Part shown: positions 1 to 7,200 of the stretch, piece by piece
Layout: every line of letters begins with the position of its first letter
Numbering within the stretch: position 1 is the stretch's first letter
NCBI GenBank assembly: GCA_017442365.1
Contig: JAFRZW010000007.1
Coordinates: 124,001 to 188,000, forward strand
Direction of reading: 5' to 3'
DNA: 64,000 bases
Source of the DNA: Rikenellaceae bacterium
GTDB taxonomy: Bacteria; Bacteroidota; Bacteroidia; Bacteroidales; Rikenellaceae
Translations under genes and position numbers: made by a program
The notes under the pieces: model-generated
The model's database searches: none
What the model was told of the DNA's origin: nothing
The model's input: only the letters and a program-made list of their open reading frames with translations

Positions 1-32
1 AAAACGATCCGAAAACGATCAACAAAACGAAA

Positions 33-512
33 ATGAACACTCTGGAAAACCAATTTGCGCAAATGGTTTCGCAGCACAAAAGCACGATTTACACCGTCTG
101 CTTTATGTTCTCGAAACAGAAGGAGGAGGTCGATGACCTCTTTCAGGAGGTACTTTGCAATCTGTGGCGCGGTTACAGCTCGTTCCGTGGCGAGAGCAAC
201 GTCGCAACGTGGGTGTGGCGCGTAGCGTTCAATACCTGCATCTCGACTGACCGCAAACGCCGCCGCTCGAACTCGATCCCGCTCTCGATGAACATCAATC
301 TGTTCGAGGATAAGGACGACGACTCGCGCCAGATCAAAATGCTTTACGACCGTATTCGTCGCCTCAAACCCTTCGACCGTGCCATCGTGTTGCTGTGGCT
401 CGAAAATATGAGTTACGAAGAGATTGCCGCGATTGTCGGCATCACGGTCAAGAATGTTTCGGTACGTCTGTATCGGATCAAGGAGGAGTTGAAACAGATG
501 TCTAACGAGTAA
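33..512 (+). CDS. ECF-type RNA polymerase sigma factor
   Basis: This 159-residue protein is a sigma-70 family factor of the extracytoplasmic-function class, which directs RNA polymerase to a small regulon. Region 2 lies at about residues 10-77, with the acidic DDLFQEVLCNLW stretch followed by the basic RKRRR run. Region 4 lies at about residues 105-152 and ends in the helix-turn-helix MSYEEIAAIVGITVKNVSVR. There is no region 1 or 3, and the length is usual for ECF factors. The next gene encodes a small membrane protein about 30 bases downstream and may be its partner. No classical zinc-binding anti-sigma gene is visible. The target promoters are unknown. Confidence 0.93.
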   Translation: MNTLENQFAQMVSQHKSTIYTVCFMFSKQKEEVDDLFQEVLCNLWRGYSSFRGESNVATWVWRVAFNTCISTDRKRRRSNSIPLSMNINLFEDKDDDSRQIKMLYDRIRRLKPFDRAIVLLWLENMSYEEIAAIVGITVKNVSVRLYRIKEELKQMSNE

Positions 513-540
513 AACTTTGAGCAAAATGGAGAGAGATATT

Positions 541-1119
541 ATGACAACCGAATTGGAGCAGATGCGCGAACAGATCACGCTGCTGCGTTCGAAACTCGAC
601 AAAGAGGCTATCGTCAATGAGCGACTGCTGCGCCGAGCAATGCACGACAAGGTGCGAGGTATCACGCGCGACAACCGTGCGGTGATTATCATCGGCACGC
701 TGGCAATTCCCTACAACTTCCTCGTGTTCGATAAACTGGGCATATCGTTGTCGTTCAGCATTGCAACGGCTCTGCTGCTGGTCGTGTGCATTGCGGCAAC
801 GTGGTGGGGTCAGCGCGGTCTGCACGCCGACGAACTGCTCGATGGCGATGTGGTGTCGGTCGGTAAGAAGGTCCTGCGACTAAAACAGTTGAACGACCGC
901 TGGCTGTGGTTCGCTATTCCGATGTTGATCCTGTGGCTTGCGTGGCTCTTTTGGGAGGCTTATCAGCAGGTTGGTGGCACGCCGTTGTTCCGCGGATTTG
1001 TTGTTGGCGGCATCATTGGCCTTATCCTCGGCCTTATCGTAGGTGGCAAGGTGCGCTATCGCACGCAGCGTCGTGTGCGCGAGATCTTGGCCCATATCGA
1101 GGAGCTGACCCGCGAGTAA
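541..1119 (+). CDS. Four-helix membrane protein next to the sigma factor
   Basis: This protein of about 192 residues begins with a predicted coiled-coil segment (residues 2-35) that is presumably cytoplasmic. Four hydrophobic helices follow: two around residues 45-85, one near 120-140 and a glycine-rich one near 155-172. The start at 541 is preferred because GGAG lies about ten bases upstream; an in-frame ATG at 526 would add five residues. The gene follows the ECF sigma gene and the unit ends at a strong terminator. The family is not recognised by name. A role in sensing or in sequestering the sigma factor is inferred from position only. Confidence 0.8.
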   Translation: MTTELEQMREQITLLRSKLDKEAIVNERLLRRAMHDKVRGITRDNRAVIIIGTLAIPYNFLVFDKLGISLSFSIATALLLVVCIAATWWGQRGLHADELLDGDVVSVGKKVLRLKQLNDRWLWFAIPMLILWLAWLFWEAYQQVGGTPLFRGFVVGGIIGLILGLIVGGKVRYRTQRRVREILAHIEELTRE

Positions 1120-1140
1120 TTGCGCATTGAGGAGCGCATA

Positions 1141-1176
1141 AAGCCCATTCGAGTAGCTTCGAGTGGGCTTTTTTTA
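1141..1176 (+). terminator. Rho-independent terminator of the sigma factor unit
   Basis: The arms AAGCCCATTCGA (1141-1152) and TCGAGTGGGCTT (1159-1170) form a 12-bp stem with one G-T pair. An uninterrupted T tract follows. Confidence 0.9.
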
Positions 1177-1340
1177 TTGTGCATTTCGACCTAAATGTGA
1201 GCAAATGCGTGTCGAAAACCGCTCGTATACTGGTCGATTAGTGGTCAATTTGGGGTCGGTTCACCGTACGTAATGGTCGATTCAGCGGTTGAAACGGACG
1301 TTTCGACGATACGGGAGAGTGTTTTTGCACATCGAGTATG

Positions 1341-1348
1341 TACCTTTG
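1341..1348 (+). promoter_or_regulatory. -7 box of the repeat-protein gene
   Basis: TACCTTTG fits the Bacteroidota -7 consensus TAnnTTTG and lies about 60 bases before the ATG at 1411. No well-spaced -33 box is visible. The rest of the 1177-1410 spacer holds nothing else I can name. Confidence 0.6.
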
Positions 1349-1410
1349 TTCCAAGAAAACAACTCGACAAAAGTTGAAACAGAATATTAACCACTTAAAA
1401 ATTTACGACT

Positions 1411-2235
1411 ATGAAGACGTTATTGAGAGTATTAGCAGTAGCAATGGCGGCACTTTTCACCGTCGATGCAGCATCGGCCGCATCCGCAACGAGCGCAGCG
1501 ACCGTCAAAGTAACCATCGGTCGTCGTAGCGAGCGTGTAGCCTTCGAGGCTGAGCGTATGACCCGCTATATGACTATGGCGTTAGATCTTACAGCGCGTC
1601 AGGAGTCGAAACTCTTCTATCTGAATTTGGAGTGGGCTGACCGTTGCGATCGCTACACCGATCGAGTGGATCTTGATATAATAGTCGATCGTTGGTACTA
1701 TGAGTACACCCGCGATTTGGACGTGATTCTGAACAATCGTCAGATGCGTAAGTGGCGCAACCGCTACGGCCACCGCTTTGGAGATTACAATCGTCCTCGC
1801 GCTTCGATCTCGATCAACATCGGTGCTCGCCCCCACGTTCACATCGGTGGCGGACATAAGAATCCCCACAAGGATCCCCACGTTCGTCCCCACACCGCGC
1901 CCCACAAGGATCCGCACACCAAGCCGCACGTAGCGCCCCACAGAGATCCGCACACCAAGCCTCACACGGCACCCCACAATGGTAACGTAGGCAACGGTGG
2001 AAATCGCCCCTCGAACAACAAGGGTAATGTAGGTAACGGTGGAAATCGCCCCTCGAACAACAAGGGTAATGTAGGCAACGGTGGCAACCGCCCCTCGAAC
2101 AACAAGGGTTCGTATCGTTCGTCGAGCAGCTCGAACAGAGGCAGCAACAATGCAACTCGCAACGGTGGCTCGACCCGCAGCTCGAACAGCTCGAAGAGTT
2201 CGAACGACAAGGGCACCAGTAGCCGCGGCAGATAG
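1411..2235 (+). CDS. Secreted histidine-rich repeat protein
   Basis: This 274-residue protein has a signal peptide (about residues 1-24, ending in an alanine-rich cleavage region). A helical, charged region follows (about 30-130) that vaguely recalls small periplasmic stress-sensing proteins of the DUF4890/Spy type. Residues of about 141-190 form a proline-histidine tract with many PHxxPH units, which could bind metal. Residues 191-232 are three exact copies of the 14-residue unit GNVGNGGNRPSNNK. The tail is rich in serine, asparagine and arginine. It is a stand-alone gene with its own -7 box and a likely terminator. The function is unknown, and metal binding is inferred from histidine content. 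Confidence 0.8.
   Translation: MKTLLRVLAVAMAALFTVDAASAASATSAATVKVTIGRRSERVAFEAERMTRYMTMALDLTARQESKLFYLNLEWADRCDRYTDRVDLDIIVDRWYYEYTRDLDVILNNRQMRKWRNRYGHRFGDYNRPRASISINIGARPHVHIGGGHKNPHKDPHVRPHTAPHKDPHTKPHVAPHRDPHTKPHTAPHNGNVGNGGNRPSNNKGNVGNGGNRPSNNKGNVGNGGNRPSNNKGSYRSSSSSNRGSNNATRNGGSTRSSNSSKSSNDKGTSSRGR
1981..2106 (+). repeat. Three tandem 42-bp coding repeats
   Basis: Units at 1981-2022, 2023-2064 and 2065-2106 each encode GNVGNGGNRPSNNK. They differ only at a few synonymous positions (for example AACGTAGGC against AATGTAGGT). This suggests recent duplication and a potential for copy-number change. Confidence 0.95.
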
Positions 2236-2284
2236 TCGAAACATCAAACGCACACATATAATCAAAATTGACCCTATTCGTTGG

Positions 2285-2316
2285 AGCACGCACAAGTGGC
2301 GTGCTTCATCTTTTTT
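2285..2316 (+). terminator. Probable terminator after the repeat protein
   Basis: AGCACGC (2285-2291) pairs with GCGTGCT (2299-2305). A T run follows at 2311-2316, after a short interruption, just ahead of the next promoter. Confidence 0.5.
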
Positions 2317-2319
2317 CGT

Positions 2320-2327
2320 TATATTTG
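2320..2327 (+). promoter_or_regulatory. -7 box of the rhodanese gene
   Basis: TATATTTG matches TAnnTTTG and lies 27 bases before the ATG at 2355. Confidence 0.65.
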
Positions 2328-2354
2328 CAGTCGAAGATTAAAGTTTTTCGAAAG

Positions 2355-2747
2355 ATGAAGAAGATTTTACTTTTGATGGCGTTTGTGCTGGTTGGTGCCT
2401 ACGTCTATTCACAGCGACGCTCGTCGGCTCGTTTCGAGTCGATGGATAACGCCGAGTTTGCAACGCTCATAGCCGATACGACGGTGCAGTTGGTCGATGT
2501 GCGCACTCCGGCTGAGTTTGCCGCAGGTCATATCCCTGAGGCAAAGAATATCGACGTGCGTGGCGATAATTTCGACCGCGAGGCGAAGGCTACGCTCAGC
2601 AAGGAGCGTCCCGTAGCGATCTATTGTCGCAGTGGTGCGCGCAGCAAGACGGCAGCGCGTCGTTTGGCGGCAATGGGTTACCGCGTCTATGAACTCAATA
2701 CGGGTTTTATGAATTGGAACGGGCAGCGCACCGAGCCGACGGAGTAG
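2355..2747 (+). CDS. Secreted rhodanese-domain protein
   Basis: This 130-residue single-domain rhodanese carries an N-terminal signal peptide (about residues 1-20), so it probably acts in the periplasm. The rhodanese fold covers about residues 30-125, with the LVDVRTPAEFAAGHIPEA motif early and the active-site loop CRSGAR starting at Cys91, which would carry the persulfide. The start at 2355 gives a clean signal peptide and is preferred over an upstream in-frame codon that would overlap the promoter. It is monocistronic. The family transfers sulfane sulfur; the physiological acceptor here is not evident. Confidence 0.92.
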   Translation: MKKILLLMAFVLVGAYVYSQRRSSARFESMDNAEFATLIADTTVQLVDVRTPAEFAAGHIPEAKNIDVRGDNFDREAKATLSKERPVAIYCRSGARSKTAARRLAAMGYRVYELNTGFMNWNGQRTEPTE

Positions 2748-2799
2748 GGCGGAGCGAATAATTTTTTGCGGAATATTTCGTTCGTAAGCACAAAATTAT

Positions 2800-2807
2800 T
2801 ACCTTTG
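2800..2807 (+). promoter_or_regulatory. -7 box of tRNA-Pro(TGG)
   Basis: TACCTTTG lies 14 bases before the tRNA 5' end, so the transcript would begin only a few bases before the mature tRNA. Confidence 0.65.
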
Positions 2808-2821
2808 TACCCGAAAACCTA

Positions 2822-2896
2822 CGGGGTGTAGCGCAGTCCGGTTAGCGCACCTGCTTTGGGAGCAGGGGGTCGTGGGTTCGAATCCCGCTACCCCGA
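2822..2896 (+). tRNA. tRNA-Pro, anticodon TGG
   Basis: The sequence folds as a cloverleaf. The acceptor CGGGGTG pairs with TACCCCG, and the discriminator is A. The anticodon stem CCTGC/GCAGG encloses the loop TTTGGGA, giving anticodon TGG at 2857-2859. The T loop contains GGTTCGAATC. CCA is not encoded. Its 5' half is nearly identical to that of the second tRNA-Pro in the window (51466-51540). Confidence 0.96.
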
Positions 2897-2911
2897 CTCG
2901 TTTCTGAACGA

Positions 2912-2944
2912 CAGCAGAACTTTGCGAAGTTCTGCTGTTTTTTT
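2912..2944 (+). terminator. Terminator of tRNA-Pro(TGG)
   Basis: CAGCAGAACTT (2912-2922) and AAGTTCTGCTG (2927-2937) form a perfect 11-bp stem with loop TGCG. A run of T follows to 2944. Confidence 0.93.
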
Positions 2945-3022
2945 ATCCGCCAAATTGGTTGTTTCAAAAGGTAAAACGACCGTTTCACCCGCGCGTGAGG
3001 TGCGCCCGACGCCATTTTGTCC

Positions 3023-3030
3023 TATCTTTG
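3023..3030 (+). promoter_or_regulatory. -7 box of the 178-residue secreted protein
   Basis: TATCTTTG lies 23 bases before the ATG at 3054 and fits the Bacteroidota -7 consensus. Confidence 0.65.
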
Positions 3031-3053
3031 TTACAAACAAAAAACGCAAAACT

Positions 3054-3590
3054 ATGAACCGATTTTTACTTTTTGTGGCTCTGTTTGTGAGCCTGTCGGC
3101 AACGGCGGCACGACCGACTGCCGAGGAGATGCTTGCCGAGAATAACTTTTACATTATGGACGACCTCTATCAGGAGCGCCCGATATGGACCAAGGCCTAC
3201 CATTGCGATAGCGCAACGATCGTTCGTACGTTGATGACCAATCCGCAGGTGGCGATCGAGCGTGAGTTCGAGGGGCGTCTGATCTGCCGAATGGACGATG
3301 TGCAGTTGGTGCGTCAAAGCGATGACCTGAACTCGTTGCCCTCCTATATGCGTTGGGCGGGGACGCTCTACTTCACGGTCGAGATTACTGCTGATAGCTA
3401 CAAGGTTGTCCTGCGCGAGGCGGTGTGGAAGGGCGTGAAGGAGCCTTTGGACGATGCAACGACTGCGACCTATACGCTCTACGATATGATATTCAATAAT
3501 CGCGGAAATATTGATAGAGTGTTTCTCCGTTCGCGCATAGAGAGCCTTAACGAACGCCTTACGTGGCTCTTTGCTGCCCGAGTGAAGTAG
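3054..3590 (+). CDS. Secreted protein of unknown function
   Basis: This 178-residue protein starts with a classical signal peptide (MNRFLLFVALFVSLSATAA) and is otherwise soluble, so it is probably periplasmic or surface-associated. I do not recognise the domain. It has a mixed alpha/beta pattern with many aromatic residues (YMRWAGTLYFTVEI, YTLYDMIFNN). Longer in-frame extensions upstream would run into the tRNA and are rejected. The chosen ATG lies 23 bases after a -7 box. It is monocistronic, with a terminator shared with the convergent SDR operon. Confidence 0.8.
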   Translation: MNRFLLFVALFVSLSATAARPTAEEMLAENNFYIMDDLYQERPIWTKAYHCDSATIVRTLMTNPQVAIEREFEGRLICRMDDVQLVRQSDDLNSLPSYMRWAGTLYFTVEITADSYKVVLREAVWKGVKEPLDDATTATYTLYDMIFNNRGNIDRVFLRSRIESLNERLTWLFAARVK

Positions 3591-3605
3591 CCACGCACTC
3601 AAAGC

Positions 3606-3637
3606 AAACGCCCCGAACGTGCAGTTCGGGGCGTTTT
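3606..3637. terminator. Bidirectional terminator between convergent genes
   Basis: AAACGCCCCGAAC (3606-3618) pairs perfectly with GTTCGGGGCGTTT (3624-3636). It has T runs outward on both strands and serves the plus gene ending at 3590 and the minus operon ending at 3660. Confidence 0.9.
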
Positions 3638-3659
3638 GTATCTTCGGGGCGTTTTGCGC

Positions 3660-4463
3660 CTATTTCTGGAATCGCATTGTGTGCTTGCGGGCGAAGTTGG
3701 TGATGGGCTTGGGCAGAGCGGTGAGAATCGGCACAAAGATTCTAAACCACGATGCAGGCACAAAGACCTTCTTGCGTCGATACATTGCTCGTAGGGCTTG
3801 TCGGGCACACTTCTCGGCTGTAATCAGCACGCCGATACGGCAGCCGAAACGTTGCCAATCGCGTGGCAGACCGTAGAGATCGGTCGCCACACCCGCAGGG
3901 CAGACCGCCGTAACCGTAACACCTCGTTCGCGCACCTCTTTGGCGTATGCGCGCGAAAAACTCTTCAAGTAATCCTTGCTCGCGCTGTAAATCGTCAAAC
4001 CGGGCAGAGGCATCCAAATCGAGTACGACGACATATTGAGAATATATCCGTGTCCGCGCTTGGCCATCTGCTCGCCATACAGGCGGCAGGTGATCGTGGG
4101 CGTGGTAATATGCAGTCCCACAAGACGATCAATGCGCTCGAAGTCGGTCCGATGAACATCGAGGAACGAGAATGCTCCCGCGTTATTGATCAACACCTCG
4201 ATCTGCAATCCCTCGCTTTCGGTCCAAGCGAATAGCTCGTGTGCCGCCTCGCGCGGAATCAGATCGAGCACCTTCACTCGCACCTCGACGTCGAACTCCT
4301 CGGCAACTTTTCGAGCCGCCTCGGTCAGTTTCTCTTTGTCGCTCGACACCACAACAAGGTTGTAGCCACGTGCGGCCATCTGTCGCGCGTATTCGAATCC
4401 GATACCGCTACTTGCCCCCGTAACCAAGGCCCACGCCGAGCCCTTTTCGATCACTCCTCGCAT
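3660..4463 (-). CDS. SDR-family oxidoreductase, candidate hydroxysteroid dehydrogenase
   Basis: This 267-residue protein is a classical short-chain dehydrogenase. The NAD(P)-binding TGASSGIG is at residues 15-22 and NNAG at 94-97. The catalytic Ser near 146 and the YSASK motif (Tyr160, Lys164) are intact. The sequence around LVGLHITTPTITC and CPAGVATDL recalls the 17-beta-hydroxysteroid/3-ketoacyl-CoA reductase branch. It is the last gene of a three-gene operon, starting 5 bases after the OYE-type reductase stop. By context it could interconvert a 3-oxo and 3-hydroxy group on a sterol or bile acid; this is inference. Generic ketone reduction remains possible. Confidence 0.9.
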   Translation of the reverse strand: MRGVIEKGSAWALVTGASSGIGFEYARQMAARGYNLVVVSSDKEKLTEAARKVAEEFDVEVRVKVLDLIPREAAHELFAWTESEGLQIEVLINNAGAFSFLDVHRTDFERIDRLVGLHITTPTITCRLYGEQMAKRGHGYILNMSSYSIWMPLPGLTIYSASKDYLKSFSRAYAKEVRERGVTVTAVCPAGVATDLYGLPRDWQRFGCRIGVLITAEKCARQALRAMYRRKKVFVPASWFRIFVPILTALPKPITNFARKHTMRFQK

Positions 4464-4468
4464 TGCGT

Positions 4469-5701
4469 TTAGGGCAGTTTAGCCAACTCGTCGGTAATCT
4501 TACGCGGCAGGTTGGGGCAATCTTTGTGGCACTTCATATCGACCGAGTACATACGGGCGATACAGTAATTCTTGTGGTCGCAACGGCTGCGGCAACCCGC
4601 ACCCTCGGCAGCCAAACGGTTGACGAAATCGGGCTCGCTGACCAGCGCACGACCCATCTGCACCATCTCGAAACCCGAGTCGAGCACCTTGTCGATACCC
4701 TCGCGGCTGACCAGACCACCGACATAGACCAGCGGGCACTTCAACTCCTTGCGGAACTTCATTGCATTCTCATAGAAGAAGTTCTCCTCGAAGGGGAACT
4801 GTTTGATCATCACGGGACCAAACCAGCGCACAAAGTAGCGCAACCACAGAGGCATATAGTAGCTCATTGTGTAGATCGGAATCAGACCGCGCATTACAGC
4901 CATCGGAGCTTTGCTCACGAATCCGCTCGACAGCACGATGCCATCGACGCCGTAGCTCTCGATCACCTTTGCAATTTCGAGCGACTCGGGAATCTGGATA
5001 CCGCTCTTGAAGCCGTCCTCCATATTGTGCTTAACGAGAATCGAGGTGCCCGTTTTTGCAGCAGCCTCCATCACCTCGTCCATACACATACGCATAAAGC
5101 GCATACGGTTGTCGAGCGAGCCGCCATATTCATCACGACGGTGGTTGGTATATGGCGATAGGAATTGCGAGATCAGATAGCCGTGTCCGGCGTGCACCTC
5201 GACGCAGTCGAAACCTGCCTCGTGAGCAGTGTGAATGGCGCGACCGAAGTCCTTGGCAACCTGTGCGATCTCGCTCTTGCGCATACGACGCACGGGGGTA
5301 TAGGCATACATATTGATACCCGTCGAGGGACCGATCGGAATCTGACCGGCGGTCGAGTAGTGGGTCATATTTCCGCAGTGTCCAATCTGTATCGAAGCGG
5401 CAGCGCCCGCCTCGTGTACGGCGTCGGTGATATCCTTCAACCCGGGAACGATCTCGGGACGCAGCCAAAGCTGTTTGTCGAACGACAATCCGCTACGGCA
5501 CACCGCAGCGTATGCCAACGTGGTCATTCCGATACCACCCTTAGCCACACTCACGTGGTAATCTTTGAGTTGTTGTGTAGGGCCGAACTTAGCGCCCATC
5601 GACTCGAACGCAGCCGAACGAATGGTGCGGTTGCGCAGGGTAACGTTGCCCAATTTGTAGGGCGTAAAGAGCTTAGACTCTTTCAGTTTATTGTCTTCCA
5701 T
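4469..5701 (-). CDS. Old Yellow Enzyme-family flavin reductase, candidate steroid ene-reductase
   Basis: This 410-residue protein is an FMN-dependent TIM-barrel ene-reductase. Hallmarks are an early KLGNVTLRNRTIRSA strand, the HAGHGYLISQFLSPYTN segment and the RRDEYGG motif. A C-terminal cysteine cluster (CRSRC, then Cys, then KCHKDC) resembles the iron-sulfur site of 2,4-dienoyl-CoA reductase and enoate reductase relatives. It lacks the extra C-terminal flavin/NADH domains of the long bile-acid enzymes BaiCD and BaiH. It lies in an operon between a 5-alpha-reductase-like gene and an SDR, 5 bases apart on each side. By context it could act on 3-oxo-delta-4 (or delta-1) steroids; the substrate is inferred. 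Confidence 0.9.
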   Translation of the reverse strand: MEDNKLKESKLFTPYKLGNVTLRNRTIRSAAFESMGAKFGPTQQLKDYHVSVAKGGIGMTTLAYAAVCRSGLSFDKQLWLRPEIVPGLKDITDAVHEAGAAASIQIGHCGNMTHYSTAGQIPIGPSTGINMYAYTPVRRMRKSEIAQVAKDFGRAIHTAHEAGFDCVEVHAGHGYLISQFLSPYTNHRRDEYGGSLDNRMRFMRMCMDEVMEAAAKTGTSILVKHNMEDGFKSGIQIPESLEIAKVIESYGVDGIVLSSGFVSKAPMAVMRGLIPIYTMSYYMPLWLRYFVRWFGPVMIKQFPFEENFFYENAMKFRKELKCPLVYVGGLVSREGIDKVLDSGFEMVQMGRALVSEPDFVNRLAAEGAGCRSRCDHKNYCIARMYSVDMKCHKDCPNLPRKITDELAKLP

Positions 5702-5706
5702 ACGCG

Positions 5707-6477
5707 TTAATATATGAATGGAATAATCTTTTTACGTTTCAAGCGGGTGAACTCCTCGCCGAACTCCTTCTCGTAGCGACGATAGAGCGATGCCGAGCGC
5801 GGACCGAGGTTGGCAAAGGTCCAAAGCGCGAAGATCGCGCCTGCCCACGACCACGAGGCGATAGCAAAACCGACCCACTCCAAGAACTCGCCGAAATAGT
5901 TTGCCGACGAGACGTAGCGGAACATACCGCCCATCGGGATATAGTGGCGAGTGTCGCCCTCCTTGCGCAGGTGGCGAATGATGTAGTCCGAGTGGAGATT
6001 GATCGCCATACCCGCAATGAACACCAGCGCACCGATGATAAATTGTGGCGACCAGAGCCACTCGACGGTGTAGCGGTCGGCGGGTGCGAGATAGAAGATC
6101 CAGCAGCCCTGCATCAGCGCATTGAGGGTGTTGAACGTTGCGCCCATTGCGATAATTCCGAGGGGCATTTTCGACTTGCCTCGAATCAGGAACGGGAAGA
6201 TGAACGAACGCTGGAAGTAGTGCGTCTGGAACAATAGGAACAACGCCAACGGCGCAGCCTCCCACGTGCGCTCCGATGCCCACCACAGTGCGGTCATTGC
6301 CACAAAAACTGGTGCCTCCATCACCACCCAGCCAATGCGGTTGGGTACGGGAGGACCAAATCGACGGTCGAACAGCATTCCGTAGCCTGCCTCGACGAAG
6401 TAGAGCGCCACGAAGACAACCACAGCCGACGCTGCCATCACCCATAGAAATGTGTTATATGTTTCGATACTCATCAT
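5707..6477 (-). CDS. Steroid 5-alpha-reductase-family membrane protein
   Basis: This 256-residue integral membrane protein belongs to the 3-oxo-5-alpha-steroid 4-dehydrogenase C-terminal domain family. The signature GGMFRYVSSANYFGEFLEW lies near residues 183-201. The protein ends in the typical YRRYEKEFGEEF...PFIY tail. About six hydrophobic segments are visible. Family members reduce C4-C5 double bonds of steroids with NADPH, or act on related lipids. It is the first gene of the operon with the OYE reductase and the SDR, and its promoter lies upstream at 6557-6564. In gut Bacteroidales such neighbours have been linked to allo-bile-acid formation; the substrate here is not proven. Confidence 0.9.
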   Translation of the reverse strand: MMSIETYNTFLWVMAASAVVVFVALYFVEAGYGMLFDRRFGPPVPNRIGWVVMEAPVFVAMTALWWASERTWEAAPLALFLLFQTHYFQRSFIFPFLIRGKSKMPLGIIAMGATFNTLNALMQGCWIFYLAPADRYTVEWLWSPQFIIGALVFIAGMAINLHSDYIIRHLRKEGDTRHYIPMGGMFRYVSSANYFGEFLEWVGFAIASWSWAGAIFALWTFANLGPRSASLYRRYEKEFGEEFTRLKRKKIIPFIY

Positions 6478-6556
6478 AATCTTTTGATAAAAGTTTGTTT
6501 GGGTTTTGCGATCGTTGCCCGTTGGGTATTACGCGCCCACGATCCGAAATATCGGA

Positions 6557-6564
6557 CAAAGTTA
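6557..6564 (-). promoter_or_regulatory. -7 box of the 5-alpha-reductase operon
   Basis: On the minus strand this reads TAACTTTG, about 80 bases before the ATG of the first gene. This leaves a leader of about 70 nt. No well-placed -33 box is clear. Confidence 0.6.
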
Positions 6565-6736
6565 CGATTTTTTTTCTCAATTATATAAGGTGTGGGCCGA
6601 TATTCGACCTTTTGACCCAATATCTTGGCATATTTTGTGAAGTGCAATGCTGTCGGCAGGGCCATTGTTCTGCTGCGGGGCTGCATTTTTTAGAGTAGAT
6701 TGTGGCTGCGCGTTACGATAAATTTAATTAACAGTG

Positions 6737-6844
6737 ATGGAAAAAACTAACAAGAATGGTTGCGGCTGCGACTCGAAAGCAACCGACAAGTCGAAGACTT
6801 CAACCACCAAGAAGACCGAAACGGGCGAAAAACGTAAGAAATAA
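6737..6844 (+). CDS. 35-residue lysine-rich Cys-Gly-Cys peptide
   Basis: This short frame encodes a 35-residue peptide. It has GCGC near residues 8-11 and a lysine/threonine/serine-rich, very basic tail ending KRKK. An ATG is preceded by AATTAACAGTG, and the frame is closed by a stop and a following terminator hairpin, which supports a real transcript. No homolog is recognised. It could be a small basic nucleic-acid- or metal-binding protein, or it may not be translated. Confidence 0.45.
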   Translation: MEKTNKNGCGCDSKATDKSKTSTTKKTETGEKRKK

Positions 6845-6884
6845 TCCCCCCTGTTTCTTCGTTCATTCGATCGTGATCGGTTTG

Positions 6885-6914
6885 GCCGTGCCCGAGTTTG
6901 GGTGCGGCTTTTTT
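6885..6914 (+). terminator. Terminator after the small basic peptide
   Basis: GCCGTGCCC (6885-6893) pairs with GGGTGCGGC (6900-6908) through two G-T pairs. A run of T follows. Confidence 0.7.
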
Positions 6915-6981
6915 AATTCAAAATTCAAGATTCAAAATTCAAGATTTAAGATTCAAAATTCAAGATTCAAAATTCAAAATT
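6915..6981. repeat. AATTCAAGATTC-type short tandem repeats
   Basis: About six imperfect units alternate AAAATTCA and AGATTCA. The same motif family recurs at 17481-17511, 17594-17610, 45088-45118 and 50242-50267, always between genes and usually just after a terminator. The remainder of the 6982-7121 spacer holds nothing recognisable. Confidence 0.85.
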
Positions 6982-7121
6982 GTTTTTGTTGCTCGGCGAT
7001 TGTTGTGGGCAGGGGTGGTCGGCAGCAGTTTTTAGATTTAATTTTTACGAAATCTTTGATTTCGTAACGCCAAAATGCGAGCGAAAAAATGCGAAAATCA
7101 TCAAAAAAATCGATCGAAAAA

Positions 7122-7154
7122 TTTGGAAGTTCGAGATTTTTGGTTGTATCTTTG
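7122..7154 (+). promoter_or_regulatory. Promoter of the SPFH operon
   Basis: TTTG (7122-7125), a 21-base spacer and TATCTTTG (7147-7154) make a near-ideal Bacteroidota promoter. It lies 46 bases before the ATG at 7201. Confidence 0.85.
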
Positions 7155-7200
7155 TAATATCAAAATGATATTATTTCGCAAACTTAAAAACTTTACAATT

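Noticed and set aside
1582..2295. Two minus-strand frames opposite the His-rich repeat gene
   Set aside because: They are shadows of the repeat gene. Their own repeats simply reflect the 42-bp repeats on the plus strand, and they lack signal peptides or promoters.
2856..3053. N-terminal extension of the secreted protein gene through the tRNA
   Set aside because: The extension would start inside tRNA-Pro and cross its terminator. The ATG at 3054 gives a proper signal peptide and sits after a -7 box.
6915..6981. Possible CRISPR array
   Set aside because: The units are 7-8 bp, directly adjoining, without spacers of constant length, and there are no cas genes nearby.
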